This document shows positions 57,173 to 64,000 of a stretch of 64,000 nt of DNA, piece after piece. The DNA is from Oxytricha trifallax (taxonomy: Eukaryota > Ciliophora > Spirotrichea > Sporadotrichida > Oxytrichidae). The notes beneath the pieces are model-generated. The model did no database searches and had not been told where the DNA came from. It was given only the letters and a program-made list of their open reading frames with translations. Location: NCBI GenBank assembly GCA_000711775.1, contig ARYC01001306.1, positions 34,149 through 98,148 on the forward strand, given 5' to 3'. The translations under genes were made by a program, and so were the position numbers. Positions within the stretch are counted from its first letter, which is position 1. Each line of letters opens with the position of its first letter.

Positions 57173-58623
57173 TCACTCAAAATGCACTTTTGGATCATGA
57201 GGAAGAGGTTTCTAGTTTATCTTTCTTAACCACAACTCTATCTACTCTATTGATATGTCTGATCTTGAGTTTAGTTTTATTTTTATTGACTCTGCTATTT
57301 GTTTCATTAATTGAGATACTCTTGTTTTGTCAATTAATTGCTTTATTCTTTGTTTAGCATCTTTCTCGCACCTTGCCTTGTAGAGTAGCAATCATTGCGC
57401 GGCATATCGAACTCTATTATTATTGCTGCCATAGCCCAAACATCCCATTGAAAGTCACTATTTCTTCAGTCTTCTCTTTCTGGATAATAGCCTGGAGTTC
57501 CCATAACACTTCCAAGCCTTGATACTTCCACTCTTAAGGCTCTGTTGAAATCAATTATTGTTACTGTTACTGGTGAAAAGTTCAACATTATATTCTCAGG
57601 CTTGAGATCCCTGTGAACAAAGCCTAACTTATGAACCTCTTTGATACCTTGTATAGCTTAGGTTGCTATTAATGCAAGCTATCTGTGATTTATTTTATCA
57701 GCTATGAAATCTCTGGGTGTCATTTCAAATAGTGGAAGTCTGAAAGCTACATGATCTTTGGCTAGGAGATCAGCATCTAGCTTTATTAAGTATTTACAAT
57801 CTCTTAACTTAGCCTGAGTGAGTACTTAATACTCATAAGTAAACTCCATTTAATATTTATCATCACTAAGGAGATAGTTCAAAGGATATACTTTATAAGC
57901 AAACTGAAGATCCTTAATAACTTTCTTGTCATAGGAATCTACTAGAATTAGATAGCTTGAGAGAGAAGTATCTAAATTAATCTGCACAAGTACTGGAATT
58001 TTCTTGTATTATATTTTAATCATAATTCTAGTGACCTCTGATGCTAAGAGGTTGCGTGCAATCTTCACATACTCTGATTCACTTGCTTGTTAAAGCTCGG
58101 CAACTTAAAGAGGCTACCTTGCTTTTCTTTTGTTGAGCAACTTCAGTTGAGTGTCTTAATCTTCAACTTCTATTTCTTTCTTATGGGCTTTTAGAAGATG
58201 CTTTTTTAAGTGTCTTGTATGAGAGTACTGTTTATGGCACTCAAAGCAATCATACTTTCCATCTTTTGTCATGCTTTAAGTATACAGCAGGCTTAGCTTC
58301 CTTATGGACCTTCATATGCCTGTACCAGCTAAATTTATGAATGAGTCTCTTTCACACTTCTCACAAAAATATACTTCAACTTCATCTGCTTACATTGAAA
58401 CTTCATTTATAACTTTCTCCTCCTCTCTGTCTCCCACACACTTGTTTGCCATTAATTTTCTATTATTAATTTCTATTTTAATAACAGAGACCTCAAGTGA
58501 TAGCTCTGGTAGTTCTTTATGAGAGTCCATCTCGCAGCTATCACACTTTTAATTGCTGCCAAAGGTAAGTCTCATTTAGTTTGATGGAAGTGATGTTGTT
58601 TTTCTTAAAATGTTAGCGCTCAT
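57173..58623 (-). pseudogene. TBE 57-kDa zinc-finger/kinase protein, near complete
   Basis: ATG 58623 to TGA 57173-57175. Two C2H2 fingers near the N-terminus, in the position of those in copy A. Kinase motifs: HKLGFVHRDLKPENIMLNF (canonical catalytic loop) and TVTIIDFNRA (DFN instead of DFG). Towards the C-terminus MAAIIIEFDMPRNDC is followed, one base out of frame (about 57400), by CEKDAKQRIKQLIDKTRVSQ and ELWLRKINQKPLPHDPKVHF. Apart from the shift this copy keeps the full domain order. Confidence 0.8.
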
Positions 58624-58799
58624 ATTTAAATTTGAATTTAAAATTATAAACTGCCTCCTCAGAGCTAATATGAGAGCTCTGCAACCCTTTAGTTTTCAAG
58701 GGAAGTTTATAGAGTGTTAGAGAATAAAAATGAGCAATAATAGTCGATCCAGCTCTAAATATAGTTGAGAAAGTAACCATTTTTACTATCATTATAATG

Positions 58800-58980
58800 T
58801 TTATTATAGTACGTACCGATAAAGGAGGTCCACATAATTAAGTACGTTCTGCTTTAAGAGGTATTTTGTGGTTTTATTATTAAAATTAGAGTGCTCCTAA
58901 TTAAGTACTACCATTAATTAAAGCTCCTAATTAAGTACTAGCATTTTAGGAGCTGGTCCTAATTAAGTACGTACCAATTT
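58800..58980. promoter_or_regulatory. Iterated AATTAAGTAC motifs between divergent TBE genes
   Basis: At least five AATTAAGTAC/GTACGTAC units with CTCCTAATT and GGAGGT partners, collinear with the array in copy A but with one extra unit (CTCCTAATTAAGTACTA twice in tandem). Confidence 0.5.
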
Positions 58981-59182
58981 AAATTTAAAAATATGGAACT
59001 ATAACAGTAGAAGTTGATATCAATCTCTCAAGTTCGAAACCAGTTCTCAAAACCTTCTCCATATCCTTCTTAAAGGTTGACCTCCTATAGGATGCCAATA
59101 TTTAATAGTAAGTTTTACAGAGGTAAATAATTGAAATCAATAGACTTAAATTTGATTATCATTTCTTAGATCTGTGAACGAG

Positions 59183-59531
59183 ATGGAGTCAATGAATCAT
59201 GCAATGAAAAGAGTGCTAGCACAAGAATTTATTCAAAAAATTAAAAGCAAGGAGGTTTGCATCGCTATATGGTGCAGCAATATAAGGAACTCATAGTAAC
59301 TAATCTTCATTATGAAGTTGGTTTGTTTCTGCCAAAATAGAGCAAGCTTCACAGAGAGCAAAAGTCGCAGACAAAGTATGAAGTTAGCAAGAGACTTTAT
59401 TCAAATATTTAGCCTCCAGAGTCAATCAACATAGATGCTGGAGCGGGCAGCAAGAGAAACTTAGGAGGAGGGAAGCAAGAAGTAGAAGAAAAAAAGAGAA
59501 GCCAGCTTCCTCTAAAGAATTTTAAATGTGA
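59183..59531 (+). pseudogene. TBE 22-kDa gene remnant
   Basis: MESMNHAMKRVLAQEFIQK and the intron-flanked LFLP are followed directly by the C-terminal EQASQRAKVAD region; about 0.48 kb present in copy A is missing. A one-base loss in the first exon (AGGAGGTTTGCATCG) also shifts the frame. Cannot encode the protein. Confidence 0.85.
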
Positions 59532-59575
59532 ATTATATATTCATTAACTTAACTACAAAACTTATTTATATACAT

Positions 59576-60561
59576 TCACTCTCCCTCCTTTAGCACACTT
59601 TAAGCCAACAAATTATCTACTCTCTTCGATGAACTTTTAATAAAGTCGACTGTATCGATAGGTAGGTCATGAATCAAGTGGTATAGCAACAGTTTCTTGT
59701 AATGACCTTTTAATATTCCCCAGTAGAACTCAATTCCATTAAACTATGGACTGTTAGGTACGTTGAACACTGTCGTTATTCTAAGTTGTTCATAACTCTT
59801 CCTTGTATCTATAGTCTTATGAACAGAAAGATTATCAACAAACAGTATAATCTCTTATTCAGGGTACTTCTCTCTCAGCTGCTCTAAGAACTTAATATAC
59901 TGCTCTGTCTGAATAGAGCGAGGATGAATAACATAAGTTTCTAAACCAGCATCCTCGCTAATTCCTCCAAGAATTGCCATTGTTTATACCTTGACTTTTT
60001 ATTCATATACCTCTATATTACTATGCTTCTTATACCAAGACTTCTAGATGAAAGTGTTGAAGGTAAACACAGCCTCGTCAGCATGTTTAAACTTAATATT
60101 ATTCTATTAAGCTCTCTGCATTTAATCATAAATATAATTTAAATTGTTGATGCAATATGGCTGAGTGAAATCAATCACTCTCTTGATACGATTCACACCT
60201 TTGCAGAGATCTTCAACTCTGGAAACTGGCGATGAAACATAGTAGCTCGTTGGTCGAGAGAGAAGTGAGCCCAATACTTCAAAGTTTTTTTATTGATAAG
60301 AAAGTCATTATGCTTCTATAAGAACTTTGACTTCCTTTTTTGCTAAGAATTCAGCTATTATTGCTTTAATTACAAAGCTTTCAAGCAGTGAGAACGAACA
60401 GTTGATGGATTTCACTTTAAGAGCAGTGCAATAGACTATTGTTCAGTACTGGTTTGAGTTATTCACTATACATATCACATCCATAACGCAGTTTAAACAC
60501 TAAATATATATACCTCTTCATCATAAATAGACCCCAAAAGCGTGTAATTTTAGTCGCGCAT
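59576..60561 (-). pseudogene. TBE 42-kDa DD34E transposase with internal deletion
   Basis: ATG 60561 to TGA 59576-59578. Catalytic segments are present (HADEAVFTF-like, ILFVDNLSVHK, SPQFNGIEFYWG), but about 43 bp are missing near 60200 relative to copy A (between NRIKRV and the AEIFNSGNWR region), which breaks the frame and removes part of the DNA-binding domain. The T-run that is expanded in copy A is in frame here (PYCINNLNYIYDQMQRA). Confidence 0.85.
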
Positions 60562-60642
60562 TTAATTAATAACCCCAACCCCTAACAAAATCCCTACAAA
60601 TCAAAGCACTTATAAACCTCACTAAGGGGTTTTGGGGTTTCG

Positions 60643-62600
60643 ACTCCCGCAATAGAATAGTTTAAACCTTTCTGCTGCTCATAACAAGCTTCAACATCAT
60701 TACAGATATATAGCGTAAAATGTGTATTAAATAGAAAATAGATAGATATAAAAAGTATAAATCATTTAAATTTGGCATCGAGCTAGCTTAGTTCAAATTC
60801 AGCTTCCACAAATGGATTTACTGCGACTTTGAACATTTCTTAATTGAATAACATGCAACATCATGGAAGTGCCAGTGGTAGTCTAATCGGTAATCAGCAG
60901 CTATGTTTAAATACAAATGAAGAGTATTATTAAGAATTGTATATAGTTGCAGCAGCTATAGTAGAAATTAAAACTTCGTCAATTAGCCATTACACTTATC
61001 TCTTTTTTTCCAGTCATAGAAACTGAGACACTTAGGGTCCAAATTCAGACAGTCACTCGCATAAGGAATGTACCTAAGGGTAGACTACAATCTGTGGCAG
61101 TGGATGAGGAAGTAGCTCCTCTGGCAGTAGTTAAATATTTCTAATACCGTTTTTATATCCTTCCCATAAATAAGATAATGAAAGGAATTTAAGTTATTTT
61201 CATAATTTAAATCAAAATTAATAGAAACATTTAGGTATTCTTAAGAATGAGGCATCTAAACCAAAGAGAGGTAATGGAGGAGCAAGTGTAAAATGCTTGG
61301 AAAATACAAGACAGCTCTATATTGCTTGACTAAAATATAATGAATCAACCGTATTCTACTTCTGCAATTATTTTTATTAAAAATATAATTCATAAAAGTA
61401 AAGACTAAAATACTATAAAAACTACTATAGCGTTATTTAATGCTAAAATTTTGGATAATATAGATTTGAGATCTGATGAAGTATTGATATGTGGGCATGA
61501 AAGCGGGATAATTTACACATAACAAATTTAAGGCGAGATCAAGATCACAGAGATGCAACTACATAACTATTTATTATGATAAAAGTTAGTGCATTCACAA
61601 AATAAACAGATATTTAAAGGAATATTTTAGTTAAAATACATTCTTACTATTTTATATTTAAATAACAAACTATCACTTAACTCCTATTCAACAAGTGTGC
61701 TTTCCAGCTTCAGTCAATCCAAACAAACACTTCATAGCCTGGTCCCTAAACAAAATTCTCTCACTGTTTTCAATGGAAGAAGACCTCCCTTTGAAAGTGA
61801 TGCGTTTACATGATAACCTCACTAAATTCTTGTATCTAGGCGACAATGAAATAGTGGTATTCGATAGAAACTACATATTTAAGATTGATCTAAATGATGC
61901 CTAATGTTTTAGCGATAATAATCAAAAGAAGAACAAGGAGGAGTGGGTTAGTATTGGACAGTTAAGAATTCTTAAGAATTAATTTGCCAAAAAGCAGCTG
62001 TAGGTCTAGCAAACAAGGAACGAACAATTTTATAAGTTTTAAGCATATAAGCAAAACAAATACAAAAACTTTAATGGGTAGGGGAATATCGTGTCTGAAT
62101 TGGTAAAAAACTATCTGCAGAAAGTAAACTTTTAGAATTTATTCAACTCTATCATTCAAGACGAATTTGATTAGTTGATGAATCCTGATACTTCTAATTT
62201 CAAACTTAATCAACTATTTTACCTTAAAGAACTTGAGCAGTTTATCCTATAGGATCATATTAATTTATAGCCTATTTTTAAGAAATCAATACATGAGATT
62301 GCTAATAATAATGAGATTAGTAGGAAGCGAAAGAGAAAGTATACTCTGAAAAATACTACATAAGCCAATCAGTTTCTCGAATAAATAGAGTTCTAAAGGA
62401 TAATCAGGTAGATTCATAAATATAACAAGCAATTTAAAAACAGTTCTTTAAATTTAATCAATCAAACTACATCTTAGTTACAGTAGTCCAAGAGTAAAAC
62501 TTCGAAACTTTATGAAGGAGAGTCCAGCTTTAGTGTATTAACAGTATAAAAACAATGGATCCACTCATTATTATCAAAATAGATTTAAAATGGGAAATTG
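60643..62600 (+). CDS. Unidentified protein with WD-like segment, next to TBE copy D
   Basis: Open from the TBE border: NLASSQLSSNSASTNGFTAT and NQQLCLNTNEEYYQELYIV, a GT-AG intron (about 60960-61011), then LRHLGSKFRQSLAQGMYLRV. After a gap (about 61140-61230) it reads HLNQREVMEEQVQNAWKIQD, then KILDNIDLRSDEVLICGHES followed by GIIYTQQIQGEI, which looks like a WD/beta-propeller strand set. A second gap (61577-61690) leads to MCFPASVNPNKHFIAWSLNK, KFLYLGDNEIVVFDRNYIFK and a long Lys/Gln/Asn-rich tail to about 62600; the first TGA is at about 62854 but the sequence past 62600 is not coding-like. Strand and reading are secure, the family is not. Confidence 0.6.
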
Positions 62601-62609
62601 TTAAAATAA

Positions 62610-62885
62610 AATTTAAAATTATATTAAAAATGGAATTTTAGTAATTTTTTGATTTTATTTTTTTTAGTATTTTTTGATTTTTATAGTATCGTTTTAACTG
62701 ATATTGATTTGAATTTGATATATTTTAACAGCCAATAATTTGACTCATCGATAAATCATATTAGATTTATCATATCTTAACTGTAAACCTTTTAAATTTA
62801 ACTTTTAAAATTTTTAACTCCTGATAAATTAATATCTCTCTATACAAAATAGCTATGAAAAAATTTTATAAGTATAAGATGTAGA
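62610..62885. other. AT-rich spacer between convergent genes
   Basis: T-runs and no coding-quality frame. Confidence 0.35.
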
Positions 62886-63260
62886 GAAAAATTTAACGAC
62901 TAACTTTCATTCTTGTTGTATTCACAAAAAATTTTACCCCATCGAGATAAATCGATTTTAAATATTTCTCTGCCCGAAACTTCTTCCTTTTATATCTCTT
63001 CAACCAAATTACTTGAGGACTTGGTCTAAATAAGTTTTTTGTGCATTAAATCAAGGTCTACATTTTATCTTCTTTGAGTCTTTCATCAGGAAATTCATAC
63101 GCATTTTTATCGTTAAAATAAACGAAATCATATGAAATTTTTTTGACTTTCACTAAAATCGAAATAACTCTCTGAGTGATTTTTTCCATCAATTCTGAGT
63201 AGGATAGAACATGTAGCTTATGTTTTGATCTACATTATTCCTTCTAGAGTCATATCGTGA
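62886..63260 (-). CDS. Unidentified coding block
   Basis: Minus strand from about 63235: KLHVLSYSELMEKITQRVIS, VKVKKISYDFVYFNDKNAYE, KNLFRPSPQVIWLKRYKRKK and KSIYLDGVKFFVNTTRMKVS. The composition is richer in G/C than the desert regions. No family recognised; possibly the 3' part of the block upstream. Confidence 0.5.
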
Positions 63261-63429
63261 AAAAAATCGCAGCCAGAGATAATTTAATTTCTTTGCAGGT
63301 ACTCGACCAAATTTTGATTTTTGTTACATTGTAACAAACATCACCTCTAGTCAAATGGACACAAATTCGGACACAAACTCTGGACACAATTCCAAAGTTA
63401 GAACTCAGATATCATCACTTATCTATCAC

Positions 63430-63877
63430 TCTGAACGAAGATATACTTCTTTTTTCCATCACAGTACAACTTTTTGATTATGAGGGGGTTCGAAAAGAGG
63501 ATTTCGAGGTTTTCTCTCTTGGGTGAAGAGATATTGAAAAATTTAGAATTATGTTTTGATAGACAATTCTATAAGCTAAGTAGAATATTTCTATGAAAAT
63601 TTATAGACATTAGGTTAGAGAGTTATTGAAGTCAAAAGTCAGAGCATCCAAATTTTACTTTTCCCTCAATAACTTCTTTCAGTGTGAGATTCATGGAAGA
63701 TGAGTAGGGTAGAAGTTGTAGCCCATACCCTAAGCTATCGAATAGGGCATATATTCCAATACAAATTCCTTTAGGATACAGAGATAAATTGAAAATGAGG
63801 TCAAAATTTTTGTAAAATGATGAGGAATATTGAAATCGATTTTTCTCGCTAGGCAAATTAGATGGTGAAAAACTCAA
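63430..63877 (-). CDS. Unidentified coding block, possibly membrane or receptor-like
   Basis: Minus strand: FSPSNLPSEKNRFQYSSSFY, NLSLYPKGICIGIYALFDSL, SSSMNLTLKEVIEGKVKFG, ending at TGA 63632-63634 in this frame. A second frame carries on with IEIFYLAYRIVYQNIILNFS and HPREKTSKSSFRTPSQSKSC to about 63432. The frame remains open to the right of 63877, so the gene probably enters from the window edge. Unlike most genes here it contains few Gln TAA/TAG codons. No family is recognised. Confidence 0.4.
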
Positions 63878-64000
63878 ATCAAATCTTAAGCAAATTATCT
63901 CATGAAGAACATTTCTTCTCCTATAGTCAAATCAGTAGCTAATGACATTAGAGAGATAAATCGAAAATAAATCTGAAATCGAAAATAAAGTATGAAATCT

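Larger units (their letters stand above)
57054..60642. mobile_element. TBE transposon copy D, both ends present
   Basis: Left end CAAAACCCCAAAACCCCTTA at 57054; right end reverse complement CGAAACCCCAAAACCCCTTA at 60642 (one substitution); ACT flanks both sides (57051-57053 and 60643-60645). The 78-bp terminal repeats are nearly identical. Same gene set as copy A, to which it is closest. At 3589 bp it is about 0.5 kb shorter than a full element because most of the 22-kDa gene is deleted. Confidence 0.95.

Noticed and set aside
62886-63877. Bacterial or viral contamination, because of lower AT content and few Gln TAA/TAG codons
   Set aside because: TAA/TAG still need to be read as Gln to keep the blocks open, and no bacterial or viral family was recognised.
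1-64000. tRNA, rRNA or CRISPR arrays
   Set aside because: No cloverleaf, rRNA core or regularly spaced repeat array was noticed on either strand by eye; a covariance-model search would be needed to exclude small RNAs.

Overview
The window looks like germline (micronuclear) DNA of a spirotrich ciliate of the Oxytricha/Sterkiella/Stylonychia type. Four lines of evidence agree. Conserved genes read through only if TAA and TAG mean glutamine and TGA alone is stop; an LC8 dynein light chain ends exactly at TGA. Introns are very short GT-AG sequences (26-48 nt). Coding blocks are separated by AT-rich gaps that behave like internal eliminated sequences (IESs). Four elements have ends built from the C4A4/G4T4 telomere repeat and carry the three-gene cargo of telomere-bearing elements (TBEs), flanked by ANT target duplications. 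Because standard-code ORF calling breaks every gene at TAA/TAG, all calls here were re-read by hand with the ciliate code, and exon edges are approximate.

Layout. 1-12 kb: a plus-strand locus of Q/N/S-rich coding blocks with three modules resembling the WW-type module of CEP164-like proteins. It is interrupted by a hairpin element and a 440-bp inverted-repeat element with an 8-bp target duplication. 12.4-15.5 kb: minus-strand telomere-end-binding-protein alpha/POT1-like gene and a FolD/MTHFD gene. 15.8-19.2 kb: 5'-truncated TBE copy A, abutting a coiled-coil gene (19.2-21.3 kb, minus). 22.6-23.4 kb: near-perfect palindrome. 23.5-28.2 kb: two minus-strand genes (TPR-like; unknown), the second split by a 633-bp palindromic relative of the 440-bp element. 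28.6 kb: a 264-bp element with AAAACCCC ends. 30-31.7 kb: C-terminal part of glycogen debranching enzyme (plus). 32.4-34.4 kb: EF-hand protein (minus). 35.2-39.1 kb: TBE copy B inside another minus-strand gene. 40.1-44.4 kb: TBE copy C, a divergent subfamily, with a second 264-bp element nested in it. 44.9-46.9 kb: EF-hand gene and a gene tail. 46.9-52.5 kb: AT-rich desert. 52.6-56.6 kb: minus-strand genes including ELOF1/Elf1 and LC8 dynein light chain, plus a Q-rich protein. 57.1-60.6 kb: TBE copy D. 60.6-62.6 kb: WD-like plus-strand gene. 62.9-64 kb: unidentified minus-strand coding.

Mobile elements and host genes are interleaved. Coding frames run to the edges of TBE copies A, B and D. 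For the two relatives of the 440-bp family, removing the element plus one target copy restores an open frame, so these insertions behave as IESs that are presumably removed during macronuclear development. All four TBEs carry decayed genes (frameshifts, TGA stops, internal deletions of the 22-kDa gene). Several single-copy housekeeping genes (FolD, ELOF1, LC8) each show one single-base frameshift, which may be assembly error rather than biology. No rRNA, tRNA or CRISPR was recognised.
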